A DNA stretch of 64,000 bases from Paraspadella gotoi. Taxonomy: Eukaryota; Chaetognatha. The DNA lies in contig CM119269.1 in assembly GCA_051294375.1 (NCBI GenBank), positions 9,063,619-9,127,618 of the forward strand, written 5' to 3'. The stretch's first letter is position 1, and each line of letters begins with the position of its first letter. Both the position numbers and the translations under genes were made by a program. Below, in pieces: positions 27,657-40,248 of this stretch. The notes under the pieces are model-generated. The model searched no databases. It saw nothing but the letters and a program-made list of their open reading frames with translations, and was not told where the DNA came from.

Positions 27657-28075
27657 AAGAGGAGAGAGCTGTAAAGAAGTGAGAGGGGGAAAAAGAGAAG
27701 AGAAGGAATAATTCCCTCGTTGAGAGAAATATGACGGACAGAGAAAGAAAAATGTGAAAGAATCAGTTGAGCTTCGGTTGAGCGAGAAGCGGTCAAAGGT
27801 AAATGACTAAATAGTCAAAAGACAAATCGATGAATTATAAAAAAATATATATTTATATTAGTTTGATTCATCAACATAAATTTTATCTCTCATCACATCA
27901 CCAATCAAGTTCAGCCCATTGACAAAGCCTCATCCCCAACGGTCGGTCAACTTCCTTTGTCCATGACTGCACTCTCTTTCACTCCAGCAGCTTCTTCCAC
28001 TCCAGTAATATCATCTCTTTCAACAGCCACCACCCAAGCATTAATCGCTTTCTCTCTCACCGAAAATCTGGTCTC

Positions 28076-28126
28076 TCTGGCCTCTCTGGCCTCTCTGGCC
28101 TCTCTGGCCTCTCTGGCCTCCCAAAA
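28076..28126. repeat. (GGCCTCTCT)n 9-base minisatellite
   Basis: Five to six near-perfect units. It encodes Leu-Ala-Ser repeats on one strand, but the surrounding 28130-28520 is a C-rich CCAGCCCC-type degenerate repeat, so coding is doubtful. Confidence 0.85.
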
Positions 28127-28809
28127 CACAATTCCACACCAGCCCCGTCCTTTTTCCCCAGCCCCATCCCTCTACGAAAGATCGAATCCCCGACCCAGCC
28201 CCGTATAATCTCTCCAACTACATCCCGATTCCCCAACACCATCCCTCTTCCCCAACCCAAAACCTCCGGCTCAGCCCCATCCAACCACAACGTCCCTATT
28301 CTTAAGCCTCAGCTCCATCATTGTACTGCAGCACTACTTCTATACCCCAGCCCAATCCCTTTAGCCAAGCCCCAGCCCCAACCCTCCACCACAGCCCAAT
28401 CACTTTAGCCCAGCCAAAACCCATTCCCACCACCCAAACCCAGGCCCAATTCGTCCACTCCTCCACCACTCCAGCCCCAAGCCACCACTCCAGCCAAATC
28501 CTCTACTCCAGCCCCATGATGGGCCGGCGAATGTGACGTCGATTCGTCACTGAATAAAAAATCCGGCGAAGATCGACGGCCGGCCGAGATCCGCCCATCC
28601 ATCCGGCAGCGGGTGCCGACGTCCCGGCGGATCTCTCTCTCTCTCTCTNNNNNNNNNNNNNNNNNNNNNNNNNNNNNNNNNNNNNNNNNNNNNNNNNNNN
28701 NNNNNNNNNNNNNNNNNNNNNNNNNNNNNNNNNNNNNNNNNNNNNNNNNNNNNNNNNNNNNNNNNNNNNNNNNNNNNNNNNNNNNNNNNNNNNNNNNNNN
28801 NNTCTCTCC

Positions 28810-31260
28810 CTCTCTCTCCGTCGGCCGGGGCGCGGCCGGAAATAGGGGCCGGCCTCCCGCCTTTTCAGATTCCCGGTGCGTAACGTCGAATCAAAAACCG
28901 GGGACGCAAGAGAGAGAGGGAGAGAGAGTGAGATCAGCCGGCCAATCGTGAGGCGAGATGCCTTCACGACGAAAGCTGATTTGATATCAAAATCTCCCGG
29001 CCGCGCCTGGAGGCAGCGCGCTGCCGCGAAAAGCTGCGGCTGAGGCAGCTGAGAAAAAGGAAAGCGGCGTCACTATCTCTCGTTCTTTTCATTTATCTTG
29101 ATTCCTCTTTTAACTCTCAGCAAACGACAAATCACGTTTCAAGATAATTTTAGCACGACTAATGTTTTTTACATTTTTTCACGAACCAAATGTGTTAGTT
29201 TGATGAATAAATTTATTTAAAATAATATAATCTTTATTTTAAAAATCGGTCAACCGTACCATTAACTCGATACATAAAAAATAAATAATTGACATGTATT
29301 ATGAAGTTATTTGTATAGTTCTTATGTTGTAAGATTGCTTATGTTTGGAACGTCTTTTTAACCAAACAACTGTGAGCAAGCTTTTTTGTTTTATTTGCGA
29401 AGCGTTTTGGTCTATTATGATAATAAACGTTTTATCTTGTGAAAAAAATAAGTTTAGTATTTTATTACACAATTATTATTTCATAAATATAGTAGTGTAT
29501 TTTAAAAAAAATTATATATTTGTAATCAGTTGTACCAAGGACAGTTGGTTGGCATTAATTACTATTTAAAAAAAAACATTTGTTCAAAAAAATGCAATAT
29601 TTTTTATGAATTTGTGTGAAAATTTATTTATGAATTAAAGAAATAAACAAATAATTTCTATTTATGCATCTGTATGTTATTGGTGATCAGTTAGCTATTA
29701 TTGAAATAATTTTTTTTTTAAAATTATTCATAAGATGAAAATACAATATTATAAAAAATTATATTGCTACTGTTATGCAAATGAGTTTTTAACAAAGCCT
29801 TATTTGATCATTTTTTTTACCATGTTTTTTAGGCACCCCCTCCGTTATATTCACCATTTAAAATATAAGTAGATTAACTACCATATTTTTTTACAGTATG
29901 CAAATTAATTTTTGATCCAAAAAAATCGCGCTTATTCCACTATTTTTTTTTTTAAAAAGTTGGCCCTTAAACTCTATGGGGGAATAAACCACCCTCACGG
30001 GTTCTAACCCGTATTCGATTTCAGCTGATTTCCAGCATTTTTACAAAAAAAAAATTACAGCTCCCTGGACTTTTCCCAGGTTCTTTCAAACCGACTACTG
30101 TAATATATTGATATGTAATAACGGAAAGTGAATGTATTAATCTAATATATTTCTGAATTATATCAATCCTTCAAGCAGACTGACATCCAAGTATCCACGA
30201 AAATGTGGGCACATTCTAATGAAAAGTCAAAGTGTAAATCCGAATTATCAATAAAAAAAATTAATTTTGATATACCAATAAAACTTTTCACTGCCTTTTT
30301 TTAAACTTTTGATCTTTCAGGCCACAACCCATCGGTCCACATCCTTCCAATAATTAGGAAGCTCTCACAAGGGCATGTTGATATTGAAGTTCAGAAATTA
30401 TGGTTTTAAAATATTAAAATTTAAATCTTTCTCAACTAATTGAAGCCATTTTTGAAGAAAAATTTTTAATATTTATGCTTTTTTAACCACGAGTTTGGAT
30501 TCAAATTTTTTTTTTTTTGAAAAAATGCTTAAAACGGGCCTATCTTGAAAAAGTACATTGGTCAATCAAAATGAAATTGCATACACTGCTTTAGCCCATC
30601 ATCCTTTATGATGAATGCCATAACAAAATTAATGATAACTATTATTGGGCATAATTTTTTCTTTTTTAAAGAATTGTACAGGTTATCCTTTCCAGAGAAT
30701 GTGACTACAACTATTTTTTTTTTTTAAAAAACTGATTGCTCCAATTTTTTTACCAAAGAGTACCCTAGTTGGTGTCAACACTAAAATTTGATTGTGCGGG
30801 ATCCTTACTATTACACTGTAGCGCTCGTCACAACAACTCTTCTTCTATTACTGTGCAATGCCATCAATGCCAGTGGTTCATGCCCCATTCTCCAGCAGCA
30901 GTGTTGAGTACTAGTGTCGCGTTGTAGTACATCATGCAGCCCTCGACCAGCTCCTCGTTTACACTGCTCACCTACGAAGATGAAGGAGAGACTTGAAATT
31001 TTAATTTAGTTAAACTTTTGGTACATTTTTCTAAACTAATGAATTGAGGTGGACGTCCAAAAGCTCTCTCTAATACTTTTAGACACTGCAAGTGTGACTC
31101 TATTGATGTGAAAGGTGTGCTAACTTCTTTAAGCCAAGGTCGCGGGTCAGACGTAAGGGTAAGGTGTCCGTAGACCCACTAGGTTGGCAAATGGCGCCGG
31201 ATTCAGTGCAAACTCCTATTTATCTTTGAAGCCGTCCCCATCGTGTTAGATGTGTAAATT
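28810..31260. other. Gene-free spacer, mostly AT-rich
   Basis: A short GC-rich stretch at 28810-29040 is followed by AT-rich DNA with poly-T and poly-A runs (29700-30740). No frame with recognisable motifs was seen. It may hold eroded transposon remnants, but no terminal repeats could be identified. Confidence 0.5.
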
Positions 31261-31489
31261 AGGTAAATCAGAACAACTTTTAGATTTGACACAGCTACTC
31301 TCTCTCTCGTGCTCCAATGGCACTAACTAATAAAAAGTTCATCACATCTGCGACTACATAAAATATCACCAAATACACATTTCCATCGAGTGAGAGAGTT
31401 TGAGAAAACAAGAGAAAGAGCACGAAAGTCGATAAGAAAAAAAGATCGACCGACAAGCGAAAGGAAATTCGATTGACAGTCGGGGCGTA

Positions 31490-31550
31490 AGGCGCCGCCG
31501 CCGCCGCCGCCACCGCCGCCGCCGCCAGCACGCCACCCCCACCGCCCCAG
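31490..31550. repeat. (GCC)n tract
   Basis: GCC repeats give a polyalanine run in a 102-codon minus-strand frame (31295-31603) starting MRARGEVYSFLFNERVALWG. No domain is recognised; it may be a repeat-driven frame or a first exon. Confidence 0.6.
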
Positions 31551-31859
31551 AGCGCTACCCTTTCGTTAAATAAAAAACTATATACTTCTCCTCTCGCTCT
31601 CATCCATTATATCTTTGTGTTTCTGTATTAATGTCTTCGGTTGCCACGCCCTCTATTAGTGCACCCCCTCCCCGACCCCTCAAATCCCGTTTACCCTCCA
31701 GCTCAACCCCCCCCCAAAAAAAAAAACTCCCGCCCTCGGTTCTCCCCGTCTAATTGAAAGACGAAGGTTCTATATACGCGGCCTAAGCTCACGACTCATG
31801 AAACAGCTATAAGATGAAATCCCTTTAAGCCACCGCTGAGTCATCGTCTGGCTCGCGCG

Positions 31860-31983
31860 GTGCCCGATGTGTACGAGAGAGGAGAGAGAGAGAGAGCAAA
31901 ACCACACAGCGTGGGAGATCGAGAGAGAACCGAGGGCGAGAAGAGAGAACCCGAGAGAGAGAGAGATAGAGAGAGAGAGAAGA

Positions 31984-32025
<42 letters not shown>

Positions 32026-32085
32026 TGAGAAGGAGAAGAGAGAGATGAGAGAGAGAGGAGAGAGATGAGGAGAGAAGAGAAGAGA
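31860..32085. repeat. Interrupted GA tracts
   Basis: Several GA runs with short breaks directly before block B copy 2. Confidence 0.9.
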
Positions 32086-32682
32086 CCCCGACGATCGCTC
32101 GGTTTCGGCGTCCGCTGGGGTCAACGGTCCTCTTAATTGAACCCGGTCTTTGATTCTAAGGAGAAACGATAGGACTACTATGGGAATTGCTTGGAGGGTA
32201 GGAAAGAGAGAGAAGAGGAGGGAAGGAACGAGAGAAGTAGACGAGAGTCGTGACAAAGTTGGGAAGGATCTGAGAGGAGCCAAAACTTATTTTTTTTTTC
32301 TGTCTCCAAGAGCAAAGTATTTTTTGTTATGGAGGGTGGTTAGTCGAGAGAAGGAGAGAGGGAACGAGAGAGAGGAGAGAGAGGAGAGAGGAGAGTAGGG
32401 AGAGAGGACGGGAAGAGAGACGGAGGAGATAGAGAGGAGAGGGAGAGAGAGAGAGAGATTATCGGATGATGCGAGGGTCAGAAACGACCTAAACATTCGC
32501 TCGTTAACATCCGAAAANNNNNNNNNNNNNNNNNNNNNNNNNCCGAAGATTTTCTATTTTTTTCTCTCAGTTGGGGAGAGGGAGGTGGGGAGAGCAAGTG
32601 CCATGAGTTAGGTGATAAGGCGAGGGTGAGCAAGGGCCAACAGGGAGAGGAGTCAAATCGGTGACGTCGCGATTATATATAC

Positions 32683-32832
32683 TTGATTGGCAGGGCGAAT
32701 GAGGAGTTAGGGAATTTTGCAGGGTGGTGCTTATAATTCGAGCCTCTGTGTATATACTTGATTGGCAGGGCGAATGAGGAGTTAGGGAATTTTGCAGGGT
32801 GGTGCTTATAATTCGAGCCTCTGTGCGTCGGT
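32683..32832. repeat. Two tandem units of 75 bases
   Basis: Units at 32683-32757 and 32758-32832 start TTGATTGGCAGGGCGAATGA and are nearly identical. The same two-unit structure occurs in block B copy 1 from 19738. The 75-base period keeps frame on the minus strand, giving a repeated 25-residue string, but no gene is evident. Confidence 0.8.
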
Positions 32833-33967
32833 GGTGGGCGAGCAGAAATGGGTGGGCGAGCGTTGGGCGCCATCTTGAAAGAACAAAGTCCCTCGCAACC
32901 GAGGAATAGGAAACCGACATTTCGACCGACAACTGAAAATTCTCGCCCAACGACTTTCCCGCCAAAAAAACTTCTCTTTATTATCATCACAACATAAACA
33001 AACAAACAGCCGGCGCTGCGCCACCACTGCTGCAGTTGCCGAAGCCGCTTTCTATCGGCACAAAAGTGGTCGGTCTTTTTGAGTGAGTACATTAATGAAA
33101 TTTATCTTAATCAAATGTAAATATAGTTGGAATCAACCATTGTTGGGTTGTTTAGCAAAATATTTTGGTGAGTTTGAGCATAAATTCAACGTAATCCAGC
33201 GGCTGGGTGAGGTAACACTTGAGCGGTAATTATCATGAGCGGCGGTAGCGTGGGATGTGGCGGCGGACGCCTCATTGAACTCTGTTAAGGGTTTCTCACC
33301 TCCAATCACAACGTGAACCATAAAATCTCCAAAATTAATTAGATATCAAAACGTTACGTTATTAATGTTATTAATTGATTTTATTTCAGAAATAATTAAT
33401 AAGAAAATAATAATAATGAATAAATAAATATATTTTTGCAAAAATTAACTAATTGTATATTTAATTTTGTATCCATATTCTATAACTAGCGCCTTATCAT
33501 TCACAGAGTAAAACTTCGCCTGAAAATAGAAACTTAAGATCTTCGTCACCGCAAAAACTCACACCACATTAGGATCCATTTATAATAACCGCGTCCTTTT
33601 CAAACTCCGTCTCTTCAACACCCCAAATCCCTCATTCCTCTGCCCCTCTTCCAAAACCCCACACGCGCCATTGAATTCCTGCCTCTTTTTAACTCGTTAG
33701 ACTAAAAAGCGCCGGAAAACGATCGAGAAAAAAAGAAGCCGATGGCCGGAAATCCGGTTTCCGGTTGTAAATCAAAAAAAGGCGCCTGGTGGCGAGACGC
33801 GACTGGCTGGTGAGGGGCGGCGCCGTCTTAAACCAGGAATGGCGTCGGTTGAAAAGGGTGACTCTGTAGCCCCAGTTTGGTTGAGGGAACAATCTCTAAA
33901 ACCTGGGCGGCGCGAGACGCGGGGTCTCTCTCACTTTATCTTTCGATCTCTCCCTATCTGAGAGAGA

Positions 33968-34068
<101 letters not shown>

Positions 34069-34444
34069 GAGGGTGAACATTTTTCCTCGTGAATCTTCGT
34101 TTGATCAACTCTCAACGATCTTACCTAGTAGAATTTTCGTTAATAATGTTTAAATAAAATTTAACAAATTTAAACGCAACTTTTAACGTAAATTCTTCGA
34201 GCTGCGATGGAGCTACAAGGTCGTCATCAAAAGGTGAAAGATCTTGATGACCCTCTCAGGTAAGTTCCTTTTCAGAGAACGTAAGAAAAATAAGATAAAA
34301 GAGAAAAAGAAAGAAAGAAAAAGAAAAAAGAGAAAGAAAAAAAAGAAGGAAAGATACGCGTTAAATGGAATTGTACTCACTCTCCCTCCGTTTCTCTCTC
34401 CCCCCTCCTTCTCTCNNNNNNNNNNNNNNNNNNNNNNNNNCGCA

Positions 34445-36065
<1,621 letters not shown>

Positions 36066-36336
36066 GTTTATTTCAAAATAGCGCACCCCAGTTTTAAGAA
36101 GGAGAATTGAGAAAAGGAAGAAAAAAGGTTGAAAGGAAAAAGAAAAAAAATGAGAAGAAAAAAAAGTAAAATGAGTTTTATACTTGAGGGGATGGAGAAA
36201 AGGGAGGAGGGAAAAAGGAGGAGGGAGAAGGGAGGTGGGAGAAGGAAGAAGGGAGAAAGGAGGAAGGAGAAGGGAGCTTCCCTATCTGAGAGAGAGGGAG
36301 AGAGAGAGAGAGAGAGAGATGAGAGAGAGAGAGAGG

Positions 36337-36369
<33 letters not shown>

Positions 36370-36384
<15 letters not shown>

Positions 36385-36745
36385 GAGAGGGTGAACATTT
36401 TCCTCGATGATTTCGTTTGATCAACTCTCAACGATCATTACCTAGTAGAATTTTCGTTAATTAATGTAAATAAATTTTAACAAATTTTAACGCAACTTTT
36501 AACGTAAAATTCTTCGAGCTGCGATGGGAGCTACAGGTCTTTCATCAAAGGTGAAAGATCTTTATGCCCTCTCAGGTAAGTTCCTTTTCGAGACGTAGAA
36601 AAATAAGGGATAAAAAGAAAAAAGAAAAAGAAAAAAAAGAAGAAAAAAGAGAAAGAAAAAAAAAAAAAAGCGAAAGAATACGCGTTAAATGGAAATTGTA
36701 CTCACTCTCCCTCCGTTTTTCTCCTCCTCCTTCTCTCTCTCTCTC

Positions 36746-36815
<70 letters not shown>

Positions 36816-37690
36816 TCTTCTCTCTCTCTCTTCGTCTCTCTCGATTCCAATTCTTCGTCGAAAGTCTGACAGAACGTTCCGCTCGAGCGCCCAGAGTTAT
36901 GAGTTCTTCCCTCTTGTCTCATCTTTTTCTCAACATTCTTTTTCTTTTCGCCAATTTCAGTTGTATCGTCATCGTTCTTCAAAGAATGTTGTTATAGTCG
37001 TCTGGGTGCCGCCCAGCCACTCAATTACAGCGGCGGCGCTGGAGCGTCGGCTGCGTGCGGCTGGGGCAACACCGGGGGGGAAGTGAGGGGAAAGAGGCGA
37101 GAGAAGAAAAAAAGTGAAGGTTAAATCTACTATTTTGAGACGCTCCTTTTTGACTATTTGAATTAACTGGGGAAAATTGCCTTCGTCGCATGGTTTGGGT
37201 ACCATCTCGCGCCAACGAATAAATTTTTTTCTGATTGCAGGTGTTTGGTAGTTATTGAATTAAACAGCTGAAAAAAATTAAATAAGTACGAACCATCAAG
37301 CTCCAGTATAATCTCCCTAAACTCTTTAATACAACAATTTAAATATTTTTAAAGAATCTTCAAAACACCGTCCCCGACGTACCCCTTCCGAGCCTCTAAC
37401 AGCGCCGGCCGCCGCCGCCCGCCGCCGCCTCCGCCGCCGCGCCGACGCCGCCGCCGCCGCGCCGCCCGCCGCCGCCGCCGCCGCAGCTAGCCTCGAGATT
37501 CCTTCCTCGCGCTTCGTTGCTTTGGCGGACGAAGTTATCGTTACAACAATTGCGTTCGCGAAGAAAGAAATGGAAAGACGCCGCCGACGCCGCCCGACGC
37601 CGCGCGACCGCCTGCCGGTGAAGTTTATTTCAAATTAGCGCACCCCGTTTTTATAGAAGGAGAATTGGAAAAGGAGAAAAAAAGTTTTTG
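36370..37690. repeat. Direct partial copy of 34060-34415 and 35340-36130
   Basis: 36370-36745 repeats the segment found at 34060-34415 and 21390-21790. 36840-37690 repeats 35340-36130. The two are joined here by a CT tract, which suggests the native order of the locus. Confidence 0.8.
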
Positions 37691-38116
37691 AAAGGAAAAA
37701 GAAAAAATGGAGAAGAAAAAATTAAAATGATGTTTTATAACTTGAGGGGGATGGAGAAAAGGGAGGAGGGAAAAAGGAGGAGGGGAGAAGGGAGTGGGAG
37801 AAGAGAGGGAGAAGGAGGAAGGAGAAGGAGGAAGGAGGAAAGGAGAAGCGGAAAAATGGAAAAGGAGGGAGAAGGAAAGGAAGAAGGGAGAAAGAAGGGG
37901 GGTGAGGAGAAATAGGAAAGGAGAAGGAAAAGGGAAAGGGAGGAGAGGGAAGGAAGAAGGGAGAAAAGAAGGAGGGAGAGGGAGAGGAAGAAGGAAAAAG
38001 GAGATAAGAAGGGAGAAGGAAAGAAAAGAAAGGAAGAGGGAAAAGGAGAGGCGGGATGGGGAGAAATTGAAAAGTCGCGAGGTCTTACATTTAGAGAAAG
38101 CGTTTCTCTTCTCTCT

Positions 38117-38147
<31 letters not shown>

Positions 38148-38280
38148 TCCCTCTCCCTCTCTCTCTCTCTCTCTCCTCTCTCTCCTTCCCTCCTCTCTCT
38201 CTCTCTCTCTTCTCTCCCTCTCCTCTCCTCCTACCCNNNNNNNNNNNNNNNNNNNNNNNNNTCTCTCTCTCTCTCTCTTC
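37690..38280. repeat. Purine tract followed by CT tract
   Basis: 37690-38090 is GGAGAAGG-type purine sequence; 38106-38280 is interrupted CT with a 25-base gap. Long Arg/Glu/Lys and Ser/Leu frames here are artefacts. Confidence 0.9.
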
Positions 38281-39590
38281 CGAAGAATCGCACAATTGTT
38301 TGTGAGAGCGTTTTTCATTTTTTTTGGCTCAAGTAATGTTTTTTTTTCACGATCGCAATAAACCGTCTAAATTGTAGCTTCTCACAAGTGTTGACAAGAA
38401 AGACTTTTTGGAGATATATGTTGTCGGTAAGTAGAATCGTCTTCTGCGATACATGATACAAAGAAATGCGGCTGAAGCAATTACAAAAATTTCTCCAAAA
38501 TTAATAATTAGTCGTCGTTTTCAGTCGATATCTTTACAGAATCTTTACCAGAATTGTAGATTGACGGACAGACAGACAAACTGGACTATCTAATTAAATC
38601 TCTTTGCCTAACTCGTGAATCAAATTCGTAAAAAATTAATGATTATTAGGATGACACATTCTTTTGTATATGTATTACATTTACAAAAGTACAATAACAT
38701 AATATGCAAAAAATGATACTATTTGTCACAGTTATCGGTACAAGATGAGTGATTTATAACATGAGTAAGTTTTTTTTAAAAAAATGAAATATGAGGGAGT
38801 CTAATACTATTTTTAGGGAATAATTACATCTTGATGGTCGTAGGTACTAAGAGAAAGAGAGAGAGACGGGTTTGCAAAATGCGATTTAACAAAGTATGGA
38901 ATTAATAGAAATATGAAACAAGCCGTTTGAGTTGTATTGAAGTCAATTTTAACTTTAACCTCGGCCTAACATTTAAAATTTATTAACTTGATTGTCTTTT
39001 ATTAATATTTTTTTTTTAAATCTAAATTATTTGCCAAACTTTTTTTGTTTCGTATGCTGTTATAGTGACATTTACATAAAGTTACTAAAAAGCAACATGA
39101 TAAATCATGAAAGTAGACATAGATATAACTTTTTTTTAAAAGATGGAGAATCTCAGCTACAAAAATCAACAACATTATTAATCTCTACTGGAATATCAGT
39201 GGAACAAAGAGAAAGGGCAGGCTACAGTAAGTTCGTTAAGTAAAATCACCAATAAGTACTATCATCGAAAAAAAAAAACGGAATAGTCGTCAAGCCTAAG
39301 CTTAAAAAAAATAATCAAAAACTTGTCGTACGAGGAAATTCGGGCATCCGTTTTTTATAAAATAGATAAATTGATAATGATATTTAATTCCGAAAAGAAA
39401 GTCTCACGGACGAACCCCTTTACGCGGCATCGAATTGCAAGAACAATGCGTTGCAGCATCTCTTTTGAGCATTTGCATTGCAGCATTGCAGCATTGCATC
39501 GCTATGGTATAAAAGGAACACGTAAAAACGAGGTTGGACACTGGTTGATATAGAAAATTAAAGGGGAAAGGGGAGGGAAGGAAGAGAAGA
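38281..39590. other. AT-rich spacer downstream of retn
   Basis: No recognisable gene. A short GCAGCATT-type repeat lies at 39450-39500. Confidence 0.5.
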
Positions 39591-39597
39591 GAGAGAC

Positions 39598-39619
39598 AAG
39601 AGAGAGAGAGAGAGAGAGA

Positions 39620-39666
<47 letters not shown>
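39598..39666. repeat. (GA)n microsatellite
   Basis: Interrupted once or twice; lies about 210 bases beyond the retn stop codon. Confidence 0.9.
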
Positions 39667-39669
<3 letters not shown>

Positions 39670-39792
39670 ACTTATTATCAATGACTAATTTGATAAAAAG
39701 GTTTGTCATGTGTTACGCTATACTTTAAATCAAATCGCGGAAGAGAAGGGGGAAAAATAATATTTAGCTATTTGCGCTGGATACGCGATATT

Positions 39793-39798
39793 TTTATT
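39793..39798 (-). promoter_or_regulatory. Possible polyadenylation signal for retn
   Basis: AATAAA on the minus strand about 80 bases after the retn stop codon. The region is AT-rich, so a chance match is possible. Confidence 0.35.
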
Positions 39799-39877
39799 AT
39801 TTCTACATTTCGCGAAAAAAAAATTTAAAACACTTTCTTACAAAAAAATTTTTTCAAAAAAAAAAGAGTTTTTTAAT

Positions 39878-40248
39878 CTACGCGGACTCAATCATGGAAG
39901 ACGGCACCAGCGGATCGCCAATCCCGCCAAAGGAACATTTTTTGCCCGACAAAGACGACAACGGCGACGGGGGCGTCATTGGGTGACTGGCCGACGACGC
40001 CGCGGCTGTCGGCAGAGACGGAACGGCGCCGCCCAAGTGATTACCGACCGGTGTGTCGCCGCCGCCCGGCGAAGCGTTCAAGTTCGAGGGCGGTCCGCCG
40101 GGCAGGAGACCCAAGGGATGCAGGGCGGGCGGGGCGCGAGCGGGCAGCGGCGGAGAGGGCGTCTGAGCGAAGAGGACGCCTTGGTACATGATCCCGTTGA
40201 TCTCCATGGAAACGACAAGGGAAGAATCGAATTTGGAGCTTCCGTCGT
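39878..40248 (-). CDS. retn: retn terminal coding exon: REKLES beta segment and stop
   Basis: Acceptor TTCCTCTCAG, 371 bases: a split Asn plus 122 codons and a TAG stop. SSLVVSMEINGIMYQGVLFAQ corresponds to the strongly conserved beta part of REKLES. The remainder is Pro/Gly/Ser rich and ends SSMIESA. The reading frame is uninterrupted. Confidence 0.93.

Noticed and set aside
28076-28208. Leu-Ala-Ser repeat protein
   Set aside because: The nine-base repeat gives an open frame on both strands and sits in C-rich repeat; no other coding evidence.
29800-30800. Remnant of a DNA transposon or retroelement
   Set aside because: AT-rich with homopolymer runs, but no terminal inverted repeats, target-site duplication or enzyme motif could be identified.
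37735-38336. Overlapping 180-codon frames on both strands (Arg/Glu/Lys and Ser/Leu)
   Set aside because: Both strands are open because the DNA is a purine tract followed by a CT tract; there is no domain or splice structure.
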